Shown in pieces: positions 12,004 through 22,774 of a DNA stretch of 64,000 nt (its first letter is position 1; the number at the start of each line of letters is the position of its first letter). A program made the position numbers and the translations under genes. The notes below the pieces were generated by a model that was not told where the DNA came from, searched no databases, and worked only from the letters and a program-made list of their open reading frames with translations. The DNA comes from Annona cherimola. Taxonomy: Eukaryota; Streptophyta; Magnoliopsida; Magnoliales; Annonaceae. The DNA is taken from NCBI GenBank assembly GCA_030490835.1, contig CM059971.1, forward strand, positions 46,238,012 through 46,302,011, read 5' to 3'.

Positions 12004-12246
12004 TTGCGCTCCTCCATCAACCGTCTGAGGTGGGCCTCCATTGCCCTGTTGGACTGCTGTAAAAACCTAGCTTGAGCCGCTATGAGGTTCTCTAGGTTGG
12101 TCAATCACTCACTGGTAGTCGGTAGTTGAGAAGAGGGTCCTACTGATGCTGCAGGGCGAGTCATGGCGGTGCGGACTCGTGGCTGGGTGCGGTAGGAGAG
12201 GTCGTCGATGATTGCCTAGCAATTCAGGACTTCCTCCGTCGCTTCC
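12004..12246 (-). pseudogene. ORF2 of the host element, coiled-coil region (piece 3 of 4)
   Basis: This stretch lies between the two insertions and reads in one phase with pieces 2 and 4 (distances 234, 468 and 129 are all multiples of three across the joined duplications). It encodes a Thr/Arg/Pro-rich segment and then a predicted coiled coil (LTNLENLIAAQARF, EAHLRRLMEERN). Two stops have accumulated: TAG at 12216-12218 and TGA at 12105-12107. No frameshift is needed. A coiled coil after the domain is also found in the Sirevirus ORF3. Confidence 0.78.
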
Positions 12247-12263
12247 TGTAACGCCCCAGGCCT

Positions 12264-14853
12264 TGAACAAGGTGACTATCAAAAATAAATACCCTTTACC
12301 TCGAATAGATGATTTGTTGGATCAACTACAAGGGGCAACTATATTTTCAAAAATTGATTTACAGTCGGGGTACCATCAATTGAGGATTAAAGAGGAAGAT
12401 ATATAGAAAACTGCTTTTCGAACTCGATATGGACATTATGAATTTTTGGTAATGTCATTCGGGTTAACAAATGCACCAGCCGCCTTTATGGATTTAATGC
12501 AAAGAGTGTTAAGACCCTATTTGGACAAATTTGTGGTCATATTCATAGATGACATTCTCATTTATTCAAAAACAAAGGATGATCATGTTGAACACCTTAG
12601 AATGGTATTGCAAACTTTGAGGGAGAACAAATTGTATGCAAAATTGAAGAAATGTGAGTTTTGGATGCATAGTCTTCCATTTTTGGGGCATATTGTTACA
12701 GCAGAAGGTATTATGGTTGATTCTGCTAAGGTCGAGGCAGTGGTGAATTGGCCAAGGTCGACAAATGTCACAGAGATACGTAGCTTTCTTAGTCTTGCGG
12801 GGTATTATTGCAGATTCGTAGAAGGTTTCTCTCGGATATGTACTCCTCTCACAAAGCTAATAAGAAAGGGGATAAAATTTCAATGGACTGATGATTGGGA
12901 AAATAGTTTTCAAGAACTCAAGCAGAGATTAGTGAAGGCACCAGTTTTAACTACTCCCACTAGTGGCGGAGGATTTGTTATTTATAGCGATGCTTCTAAA
13001 AAGGGTCTTGGTTGCATATTAATTCAAAATGGGAAGGTGATTGCATATGCTTCACGGCAGTTGAAACCCTATGAACAGAATTATCCCACTCATGATTTGG
13101 AACTAGCTGCAGTAGTGTTTGCTTTGAAAATTTAGAGGCATTATCTTTATGGGGAACAATGTGATATTTATACAGATCACAAGAGCTTGAAATATATTTT
13201 CACTTAAAAAGAGTTGAATATGAGGCCAAGAAGATGGTTGGAATTACTGAAAGATTATTATTTGAATATCCAATATCACCCAGGGAAAGCAAATATAGTA
13301 GCTGATGCTTAAGCAGGAAGTCAAATAGCAATTTAGCTACTTTAATTACCGATCAGGAGGAGTTAATTAATGACATGCGAAAATTTTCATTAGAAGTTTG
13401 CCCCTAAGAGTTAGTGTATCAGTTATATCAATTACAAGTGAAACCTTCTCTAATTGAACAGATCAAAGAAAAGCAAAGAACAAATGAACAAATTATAAGG
13501 ATAAAGGAGAAAGTGGCAGAAGGGACTATGGAAGGATTCACAGTTGATGATGAGGGTACTGTCAGATATAAAGGAAGGCTATGTGTACCCGATGCAGTAG
13601 AACTAAAAAGATAAATTTTAGAAGAAGCTCATTACTCACCATACACCATACGCCCAGGGAGTACAAAAATGTACGAAGATCTTAAAAGAAATTTTTGGTG
13701 GATGGGTATGAAGAAGATGATAGCAGAATTTGTAGCACAATGCCTAACATGCCAACAAGTCAAAGCCGAACATCAAAAGCCAGCAGGATTATTACAGCAA
13801 ATGAAAATACCAGAATGGAAGTGGGATGAAATCACTATGGATTTTATTGAAGGGTTACCAAGGACTGCTGCAGGAAATAATTCTATTTGGGTAATTATGG
13901 ATAGGTTAACAAAGGTCGCACATTTCTTGCCAATCAAAACCAGTTATTCTACAGAAAAGTTAACCAACATGTATTGTAAAGAAATAGTTCGGTTGCATGG
14001 AATTCCCAAGGCAATTATTTCCAACCAAGATACTATATTTACTTCAAAGTTTTAGAGCAGTTTAAATTAGACAATGGGAACAAAATTGAAATTTAGCACA
14101 GCATTTCATCCACAAACAGATGGGCAAACTGAAAGACTAAATCAAGTAGTCGAGGATATGTTATGAATGTGTATAATAGATTTCGGAATTTGTTGGGATA
14201 AATATATGGCTTTGGTGGAGTTTGCATATAATAACAGTTATCATGCTAGTATTAAAATGTCCCCTTATGAAGCTTTATATGGGAAACCTTGCAGAACACC
14301 CTTAAATTGGGATGAGGTTGGAGAAAGAAGATTGATCGGGCCAGATATTGTGCAAGAAACTGTAGATAAAGTGAAGCTAATCAGAGAAAGATTGCTTACT
14401 GCCCAAAGTAGACAGAAAAGTTATGCAGATCTAAGGCAGAGAGAATTAGAATTTTCCATAGGTGATAAGGTGTTTGTAAAAATATCACCTATGAAAGGAG
14501 TTATGAGATTTAGCAAAAAGGGAAAGCTCAGTCCTCGTTATATTGGACCATATGAAGTTTTAGAGAAAGTCGGAGCAGTGGCATATCGAGTAGCACTACC
14601 ACCCTCATTGGCTGCAGTGCATAATGTGTTTCACATTTCTATGTTGAGAAAATATGTGTCAGATCCTTCTCATGTGCTTACAGCTGATCAATTGTCAATC
14701 TCAGATAAGTTAATATATGAGGAAAATCCAATCAAGATAATAGATTTTAAAGAGCAACAGTTGCGGAAAAGATTGATAAAGTATGTCAAAGTGCAATGGA
14801 GCAATCATGGAGAATCGGAGGCTACGTGGGAGCTTGAAGAAGATATCAAATAG
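12264..14853 (+). pseudogene. pol: Ty3-gypsy chromovirus pol remnant (RT, RNase H, integrase, chromodomain)
   Basis: The sequence starts inside reverse transcriptase at [18 protein letters not shown] and continues through the catalytic FIDDILIYS, the RNase H block ([22 protein letters not shown]), the integrase zinc-binding segment (H..H, CLTCQQVKAEHQKP), the integrase core ([28 protein letters not shown]) and a C-terminal chromodomain-like end (VQWSNHGESEATWELEEDI). Gag, protease and the RT N-terminus are missing. In-frame stops occur at about 12404, 13132, 13206, 13393, 13612, 14053 and 14164, and a base appears lost near 13308. The second integrase acidic residue is changed: ISNQD replaces the usual SDRD. 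The element is dead. Tekay/Del clade is the best guess from the integrase and purine tract. Confidence 0.88.
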
Positions 14854-14895
14854 AAATATCCATTTTGTTTAATTAAGTTTCGAGGACGAAACTTT

Positions 14896-14911
14896 TATAA
14901 GGGTGGGAGAA
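14896..14911 (+). other. Polypurine tract of the chromovirus in the composite insert
   Basis: AAGGGTGGGAGAA precedes the LTR start TGTAACAG, following GAGGACGAAAC, a context typical of chromovirus 3' ends. Confidence 0.7.
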
Positions 14912-15745
14912 TGTAACAGTCATCGTCCATCCGTTTCTAAGAAACGGATGGAAACGGATGGGATTGATGGGCCATGCACGTTCATTTCAAATTGATGGCA
15001 ATTAATTCCAGCCGTTTAGCAGATAGATTAGTATGAAAGGCGCAAACGTGAGATGGGTTTCCGCCATTTGAAGAAGAAGAGAAATCACGCAGGAGACAGA
15101 CAAAGGAAGAAGAAAGAATTTTTGAAGGTAAGCTGCGTAGAACCATTTTATCTATTAATCTCATTCATTCTATATTATACGCAAGTTATTTCATAGATCT
15201 AAACCATTCACGATATTAGCATGACTAACTAGTCACAGGAGTATTATTGAAATGTTCGATATCGAAATTTTACTTATTTAAATGAGAAGTACCAAATTAA
15301 GGGTATGAAATGATATATGATGAAATAAACGTACTTCTGAGCATAATCAGAGAATTGTGACCATACAATAATAAGATAATTATATGATTAGCTTGCCTGC
15401 AAAATTTTAGATTGATCAGACTTATAAATTTTTAGATATAGCGATTTTTACACATAATATAGAGTGGTAAATATGTATTTTAAGAGAAAAACATAAAAAA
15501 ATAATTACAGAAAAAAATAGATGCAAAAAGAATAATCTGAACCATTACAAAGATTATTTGAGATATTTTACAGTATATGTGATGAATTAATTCTGTTAAA
15601 AATTAGTTTATATGGCTATTTGAAGTAATATTTAATATTAACCCTTTATATTAAATCTAATGATAGAGATGTTATTTTGAAAAATGGACTGTCCAGATTA
15701 TAAAACATAATTTTATAAGCTTACCCGTAAAATGTTAGATCAAAC

Positions 15746-15780
15746 AGATATATATATATATATAATATATATATATATAT
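15746..15780. repeat. TA microsatellite
   Basis: Alternating TA/AT dinucleotides, interrupted by one AATA, lie inside the chromovirus LTR. Confidence 0.9.
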
Positions 15781-15854
15781 TGAGAGATATAAGCCATTTT
15801 AGTTGGAAAATATGGATCGTTGAAAATAAACGAATAAATGAATAAGCTTCTGGA

Positions 15855-16090
15855 CTAGTGGGCTAAGCCCATCTGAACAGGCCCAGTGAGTCAAAAGCCC
15901 AGAAACCAAGCTTAAGCCCACAGAAATAAAAGCCCAAGAGCTTAGCCCACATAAATAGAGCCAGCCCACTATCCAGTCTGGCCCAACTTCCAACAAAGGA
16001 TCCAGCCCACTAGCCTGGCCCACTGTTCCGGCCCACCAATAGCAGCCCACCGGCGGCCAACTCGCCGGCGCCGGCAACTGGCCGGCAGGC
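15855..16090. promoter_or_regulatory. GCCCA (site II-like) cluster and GC-rich island in the LTR
   Basis: More than a dozen GCCCA/TGGGC motifs occur in about 200 bases, followed by GCCGG-rich palindromic sequence (GCCGGCGCCGGC). TGGGCC/T motifs are the known site II elements bound by TCP factors upstream of many plant genes. The island is much richer in G+C than the flanking LTR. Function is inferred only. Confidence 0.45.
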
Positions 16091-17266
16091 TGCGGAAAAA
16101 AAATAAAAAATAAAAAAAAATAATAAATCAAATAAATACCGAAAATTTTGAAAAAAATACAGAAATTTTTGAAAAATACCAAGAAAATTAAAGTCAATAT
16201 TTAGAATCTTAAATGAGTTTAAAATTATAAATTTATGAATAATGAAAGTTTATAAAGGTGTGATAAATGGAAAATATATATATATAAAAGAATTATAAAA
16301 ATATGAGAAAAATTAAAGGAAAATATTTAAAGAAGTATAAGTCCAAATTTATTTTTATATATAAAAATAAAGTTGTTTAAAAGTGAATTAATATAAGAAT
16401 AAATAGAAGAAAATAGGATTTTGACCGATTAAAATTATGAGAAAATTTGGGAAAGTTGTAAATGGAATTTTAAATAATATTTGTGAAATCCTAAGTGAAA
16501 TAATAAACATATTGTGATGAAAATTAGGTAAAGAGACTTGAGGCTACTACAAAAAAATTAGAAAAAAAGGAGTTTTAAAGTCTACTCAGAGGTAAGTAAA
16601 CTTTTACCAAAGCATGTCTTTGAAAATATTATGTGAATATTATGATTTGCTATGAAATATGATTATTTATTTTCTTTCAAATTTGTTTATTCAAAAATGA
16701 GCATTATTATTTCAAATTCATGTTTAGTAGTGAATTTAAGTAGTGCATCAATTAAAATTCATGAGCATGATGCATAATTGCATATTAGGTTTGCCGCCAA
16801 GGAGTAAAGTAGTATGGTAGTACTTGGGTAGCGACCTCAGGACTACCAAAGGAGATGAATTAGCTCACGAATGTGTAGTACGGCTGCACGCGAGCACAGC
16901 AGATGGCAATACCCATAGTATGAATGCATGATTTAAAATTGACATATGTGTGCACGTGTATCAAGATATTTTTATTAGAGTTTGTTGTGCATAAAAGACA
17001 GTATAGATATTGTTTTTGTTTTTGTTTTTTTAAAAAAATACATTTTTACTTACTAAGCTTTCAGCTCACATAGTTTTTGTTTTCAGTGAAAAAACAGGGA
17101 TACAATACTATACTAGAGCCTTTATCAACACAGGAAAAAGGCGAACCTAGCAGAGGAAAAGACAAAGAAGTTTAGAACTTTATTGAAATTTTCATACAAT
17201 GCTTGCTTATTTTGATTTTAGACATTGAAAATTGTATAATAACTCCTTAAGGAGCAAACTTGAGAT

Positions 17267-17556
17267 GACAATACCTTACTGTTAGGCCTGGGGCGTTACA
17301 AATGGTATCAAAGCCGACTCCCGACCTCCGGCCGATGGTGTCCAGTGGGGACGCTAGAGCCCCAAGGGGGGGTGAATGTGATATCCCACATCGGTTAGGA
17401 TGAGGGGGGAGCCTGGGTTATAAATGGAGGCCGCTGGGTACCTCAGTGAGGCGCCTTTTGGGGAAGGATGGGATGCGCGTTAACCCAGAGGGACAAAACC
17501 GTACAGGCCAAGGCCCAAAGTGGACAATACCTTACTGTTAGGCCTGGGGCGTTACA
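17267..17556 (+). mobile_element. TRIM (miniature LTR retrotransposon) remnant
   Basis: The last 34 bases of a 5' LTR (17267-17300, ending GGGGCGTTACA) are followed by a Met-tRNA-type primer site TGGTATCAAAGCC (from 17303), about 60 bases of internal sequence, a G-rich tract (AAGGGGGGGTGA) and a complete 180-bp LTR (17377-17556). That LTR starts TGTGATATCCCACATCGG, has TATAAATG at 17419 and ends with the same 34 bases. Tiny LTRs, almost no internal sequence and no ORF define a TRIM. I do not see the 5S-like segment of Cassandra. Confidence 0.78.
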
Positions 17557-18037
17557 CTTCCCATCTGACTCCTGCCCTCTTGCAAAGCCCTATGATGAGG
17601 GATGGGAAGTAGTAGCTGCCCCGAGGAGCTGTCGCATTGGCACAGATCTGGTGGTAGATCAGTCTCCCCACATCGATCGACATCTCGATATATAGCGCAT
17701 GAAGCAAGAGTGCCCTATCCATCGTCACCTCACTGACATGAGTCGACGACATCATCCTAGCTGAGATGAAATGGAATAGCATCCTCCCATGATATAGCAT
17801 GTCGCTGCGCTTGAAGGAGGTGAGCTGTTTGCCTGTCGACTTCCATGTCGGTGGCCTCTCGCATAAATGGTGTGTAATGGGTTCGACGTCTCCGTCCTCT
17901 CCCTCCAGGAAGGCCTCATACATGTCTGGGTGATCAAAAGAGCACAACCCATAAAAGGAGTTGATCGCCTCAGAATGAAATGGGATGATCTTGCCTCTGA
18001 CTTTGATCCTCCTCTGCTCATGCTCCACCGCATTGGC
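17557..18037 (-). pseudogene. ORF2 of the host element, central domain (piece 2 of 4)
   Basis: This piece encodes the core of what I recognise as the putative plant transposon protein domain (Pfam PF20167, number from memory). Visible landmarks in order are ANAVEHEQRRIKVRGK, IPFHSEAINSFYGL, the GRMLFHFISARMMSSTHVSEV segment, DRALLLHALYIEMSIDVGRLI and FPSLIIGLCKRAGV. No stop interrupts it. It should be preceded by the N-terminal part now at 59565-59822 and continues in phase into 12246-12004. The break at 18037/18038 falls within the ANA codons, with TTGGC as the last five host bases. Its biochemical role is unknown. Confidence 0.8.
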
Positions 18038-20996
18038 TGTGAAACCCTACCTATTTTAGAACCTAGAAAATGTAGATTAAAGCTTATATCAAGATGGAAT
18101 TAAGGAAATTAATTCAAACAAGGGAAATAAGTTAATTTTTCAAGATTATTATGATAATTACGCACATTGAAGGATGAAAAAATGCTTATGTGGAAAGTGC
18201 AATTAATGTTGTTTATCATTTTAATTATTGATTTGATACTTGATATATTTATATCTTAAGATTTACAAGATAGAATGACTTGAAAATTTAAGAGATAGCC
18301 TAAGATGGTATGATGCCTTAATCTATGAAGGGCTTTCGTGAATACGATAGGCATGTAAATATGATTCATGAAAGATTTAATTGGATGTTGAATGATCTTG
18401 TTTATCATAATTAGGGCCAATAATTATAAATGACGATTAAAGTAATCGTTATAAGCCAATATGGGTCAATATGATTAAAGTGATTTAATGATAATTGGAA
18501 ACCATAAATATATTATGAATAATTATTTTAATTTTTAATAATTTGATTTATGGAAATTAGGATGATAATTAATGAGTTAAGTTGAAAAACGCTAGAAAAT
18601 TCATAACTTAACGCCTATAAGGCAAATTGAGGCGAAATTTGAAAGACAAGCGTATAATTATGGGCTTAATTTTATGGATGATTTGAATCATAAAAATTAT
18701 GAAGGGAAAGGGTTAATTGACTAAGATTTTATGATATTTTATGATTTAAATCATTTTGCTAATATCTTAGCATGTGTTCATGTTTTTGACATGAGATTTT
18801 TATATGACTAAGTTAAGGTGCTCTAAATTAGGAATGGATGGGATTATGCTAAACTTTGCTAAAAAATCCTAATGACATGTGTTAAGTATGATTAACTATT
18901 AATGATGAGATGTAATTAAGGTATTTGACTTATGGACACTAAATGTGAAATTGCATTAAAGCAAATGTTGACATTTGCACCAACTATGGACACATGTCAT
19001 TGTAGTATGCATTTGGATTAAATTGAAGCAATTAAAGTCAACTAAAATTAATGCAAATATTTACTAATTGCAACTAAGTGCATATGTGGAACATGGTGGG
19101 ACGCCCATGCTGAAATGCATTAGATTCTTGATTTTTTTAATGATAAATATGTATCTAAATCACCTATGCAATTAGGGTAAATAAATAGCCATAAATTAAG
19201 GTGGAATTCTATTGCATAAAATGCCAAAATATGAAACCAAATGGGCGTACAAATGTGGACAGCTATGTGTATGAACTTTGAGCAATTATTATTAAATAAA
19301 TAAATGCAAAAATCTACATGGAAATGCAGCTACCTAGGGACGTCCACAGCTGGGGAATTAAATGGGTGGACTATTTAAATGATAGAAATGTGCAGCATCG
19401 ATTAAATGAATGGACAGCATGGACGTCCATTTTATTTCAACAGCAATTAAATATGTATAAAATAATTTTTCCAACAGCTATAGGGTGGAATTTAGGGCAG
19501 CTAGGTAGTCCATAGGAGCATGGAAACTTGGGCAGCAAGCAATTCATTGGACGGTCCAGATTTATTGATGGAATGAAGTGGTGGACGGTTCATGTAATGC
19601 CAGCACAATAAATGGATTAATGCATGAATTCGGCGGCTTAAAAAGGGGCAGTCTCTGCTTCTTATAAATAGGTAATGGGCAGCAATGGAGAAGGGTTTAA
19701 TGTGCTAAGGAGAAGGAAAAATAAAGAAAAAAAATGGAAAATGAAGGAGGCAGCAAGGACGTCCAATACAGGTATGTTGCAGTGATTTTTATGTCATTTA
19801 TTCCATGCCCCATTTACGTCCAGCAGGTATGATGCAAAGTTTTTTTTATATTATTCATTCCATGCACAATTCACGTTCAACAGCTACATGGAAGAGAAAA
19901 AAATATTTATGCCTAATTAACGTCCAGCAGTACATGGAGGAAAAAAATAGATATGCCATTTAATGGACGTCCAAACTGCATAAGAAAAATATGGAATTTT
20001 TGTCATCTAATGGGGACGTGTAATCTGAGGAATTTTTATTTATTTTGAGTTAATTCAATAATTAAACAACTGTTATATGATGAATTACTAGCTCCATGGG
20101 TTAATGAATTAAGAATATATCGTATATGGGTATACCTTCAACTAGACGCCCAAATTATGTATAGGTTTAAATTTCTGTTGTATTTAAGTTCAGAAATTTT
20201 ATGTGAATTTAGGGTATTATAAATCGTAAACTAGCCCTACAAATGGTTATAAGAATGATTGATAGATAGCACCTTATATATGTATAGTTAAGGTGCAAAT
20301 TTTATAAATGAAATTTGGAAATATGAGATTATATAGGGTTGTTTTGTAAAAGGGGATAAATTCCAGAAATTTTGATTGAATTTAACTTGCTATAGATTCT
20401 ATACAAACCCTCAAGATGATTATAAGAGTTATTGGTTGATAATTCTTTTATATATACATACAAAAAATTGAAAGAGTATGAGTAGTATATGACAAATATG
20501 TATGTATATGTGGATAAATTGAAATGGATAACCTTTCAAAAATTTAGGGTGAACTTGGCTTGGAAACAAGCTATTTGAATGATTTCATAAGTTTAGAACT
20601 CTAAACATGGAGATTAAATGAAGTAATAAATGAACCACTAAGTTGTATATGTATGTGGTTGTTAAAAAGATGAATGTAAATTCAAAGAGTGGAATATAAG
20701 CAAGTTCCTTGAAAATTTAAGTGAATAAATACCTTCGACGTGGGTATTTAATAAAATAAATGAGCAATTGCTATACTTATAAAGGTAGGTATGTATTATG
20801 TCACCATCAAGGAAAATGAATATTAATGGTTATTAAAAAGAGTATGTATGGTTAAATAAGAAATGTGGATGATCATTCCAAATAAAGTTTTGATAGAAAA
20901 TTAGCATGTTATAGGATATGAAAGGATATCTTGAGTAATTTCAAGAAATTCCTTCGCAAAATATAAGTATAGAAGGAAAGAAACAACCCATGTATT
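18038..20996 (+). mobile_element. LTR1 of the Tekay-like array, left part
   Basis: It starts TGTGAAACCCTACC and is interrupted at 20996 by the Sirevirus; it resumes at 31718. TATAAATA is at 19663 and a donor-like CAG/GTATGT at 19772. No credible ORF is present. LTR1 differs from LTR2 and LTR4 by scattered substitutions. Confidence 0.88.
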
Positions 20997-22726
20997 TGTT
21001 GGAAACAATGTTTAAAACAATAAAAATTGACCAAATCTTGAGTTTCGATGATTAACAAGAACTAATTTGAGTATATAAAAGGTACTAATGTGTTTGATAA
21101 ATGTTTAAGGAAAGCAAAGAGGTCAAGTCAATCTTCAAGTCGACTTGGACTTCGACTTGGGTGAAGTCGATCCCAAAGTCGACTCAAATATCGACTTGAG
21201 AATGAATTCCAAAAATGCAACAGGTGAAGTCGCAGGTCAAGTCGACTCCACTTGCGACTTGGGAAGTCAAGTCGCAGACGAAGTCGACTCCAGCATCGAC
21301 TTCAAACAAAAGAAAATGTCCAGCGTTGATTTTGGGGGCACGAAGCTGCCCAAGTCGCAAACGAAGTCGACTCCAGGTGCGACTTGGGTCAAGTCGCAGA
21401 CAAGGTCGACTCCAACTTCGACTTGAGGATTTTAGACTTGAAGATTGAAGTTTCAAGTTTATTCCAAGGATCATATTAAACTTGTTCAAACCCAAATGAG
21501 ATGAAAAGTTCATTCACAAGGAAACAAATTAAGATTCTTGAAGATCAAAGCTAAGATTCATATTCAATGTTCAAATCAAGTCTATCAAGCCAAGGCAAAT
21601 GTTCAAGCTTATTCAAATAAGGCAACACCCAAGTTATGGAGACCAAGTGAGTCCAAGACTAAGCGAGGAACAAGCATATATCATGCAAGGACTCTAACAG
21701 CTCAAAAGCTTTGCAAGGATCAAGCCGAATCTTGAAGAACAAAGCAGCTTCAGCAAAACCCGAGCCAAGTCGCAGGCTAAGTCGACTTCAGATTCGACTT
21801 GAGTCGAAGTCTGAAACCAAGTCGACTAAAACTCAGACTTGGGAAATTGGAGGAACTGGAGTCGCAGACGAAGTCGACTCCAGATGCAACTTGGGTTGCC
21901 AAGTCGCAAGCCAAGTCGACTCCATCTTCGACTTGGGTATAACGTTCAAATTTTCGAACGTTGGAGTTCATTTATTGCACGCCAACTACTTCTACAACGT
22001 TCATATTTTCCTCAATCTATAAAAGGACATTCAAATGAACGTGAGAAAAAAAAAAGAGACACTACTCTAAAGATCAAAGAAAGAAAAGAAGTGCAAGAAA
22101 GACTTTCAAATATCTTTTCTCCATATTTGAGTGTTTCAAAGGAAGAAAGAGCTTCAAACTGCAAGTTGCTTCAACAATCATCATTCAAGCTATTTCTGAT
22201 TTCTTCCTCGAGCTCAAAACTGCCTACACAAATCTGTAAAGTGTAGTTTTTATTCATTTCTTTATTTGGTTGTATAAATCTTGATTTAGCTTGAGTAGCT
22301 AAGATCAAGTGTATACAAAGTAGGGTGTGATTGGAGTGAGACTCATCACCTACTTGTGCAAGTGATTGTATATGCCCCCTAGAGCTTTGAATCTAGAAGA
22401 GAGCAAGTGGCTCTAGTTGTGTATGCCCCCTAGAGCTTTGAATCTAGAAGAGAGCGGTGACTCTAAGTGTATTCTTGGAATACATAGTGGAACCCAAGTC
22501 ACAACGGAGTGTGAGCTTGGAAGAGTGGAGTAGGGAAGGTTTGCCCGAACCACTATAAATCTTGTGTTCTACTTATTTTTACTGCTTTATCTTATTTGCT
22601 CTCCATTCGCTTAAAAAGGGGATTAACTTTTTCAAGGGGTTAAGATTTTTAAGTTTACAAAAGAAATTTTAAAGAACCCAATTCACCCCTCCCCTCTTGG
22701 GTTAGGCCATCAACTCGGGACCAACA
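20997..22726 (+). mobile_element. 5' LTR of the complete Sirevirus
   Basis: It spans TGTTGGAAAC to CCAACA, 1730 bp. U3 carries about ten GTCGAC palindromes between 21130 and 21930. TATAAAAGG is at 22018-22026. A block with GCCCCCTAGAGCTTTGAATC occurs twice (about 22374-22455) in the R/U5 region. Confidence 0.93.
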
Positions 22727-22728
22727 AG

Positions 22729-22743
22729 TGGTATCAAAGCAGG
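22729..22743 (+). other. Primer binding site of the complete Sirevirus
   Basis: TGGTATCAAAGCAGG starts two bases after the LTR and resembles the complement of the initiator Met-tRNA 3' end (TGGTATCAGAGC), with one substitution in the core. Confidence 0.85.
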
Positions 22744-22774
22744 TCTTTGAGTTTATCAAAGAGATCTTATTGAA

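Larger units (their letters stand above)
14912..17266 (+). mobile_element. Chromovirus 3' LTR, truncated at its end
   Basis: It starts TGTAACAGTCATCG after the purine tract. A splice-donor-like GAAG/GTAAGC is at 15128 and acceptor-like TTTTCAG and AACAG lie at 17081-17097, preceded by CTTACTAAGC. At 17267 the sequence switches to the last 34 bases of a TRIM LTR, so the native LTR end is missing. The LTR includes a TA microsatellite and a dense GCCCA cluster described separately. Confidence 0.75.
12247..17556 (+). mobile_element. Composite insertion: truncated chromovirus joined to a TRIM remnant
   Basis: The insert is bounded by CTTCC on both sides (12242-12246, 17557-17561). Its ends are perfect inverted repeats of at least 16 bases, TGTAACGCCCCAGGCC at the left and GGCCTGGGGCGTTACA at the right. 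Inside are a 5'-truncated gypsy pol, its purine tract, a long LTR and a TRIM missing most of its 5' LTR. The right terminus is the normal TRIM U5 edge; the left is an inverted copy of that edge fused directly to reverse transcriptase sequence. Confidence 0.8.

Noticed and set aside
17301..17556. Cassandra-type TRIM with 5S rRNA sequence
   Set aside because: The small LTR and primer site fit a TRIM, but no 5S promoter-like segment is recognisable.
17867..18103. Plus-strand ORF overlapping the ORF2 piece
   Set aside because: It crosses the 18037/18038 insertion junction and opposes the well-supported minus-strand domain.
21130..21935. CRISPR-like regularly repeated AAGTCGACT units
   Set aside because: Repeat units are short palindromes with irregular, related spacers, lie in an LTR of a plant retrotransposon, and no cas genes are present.
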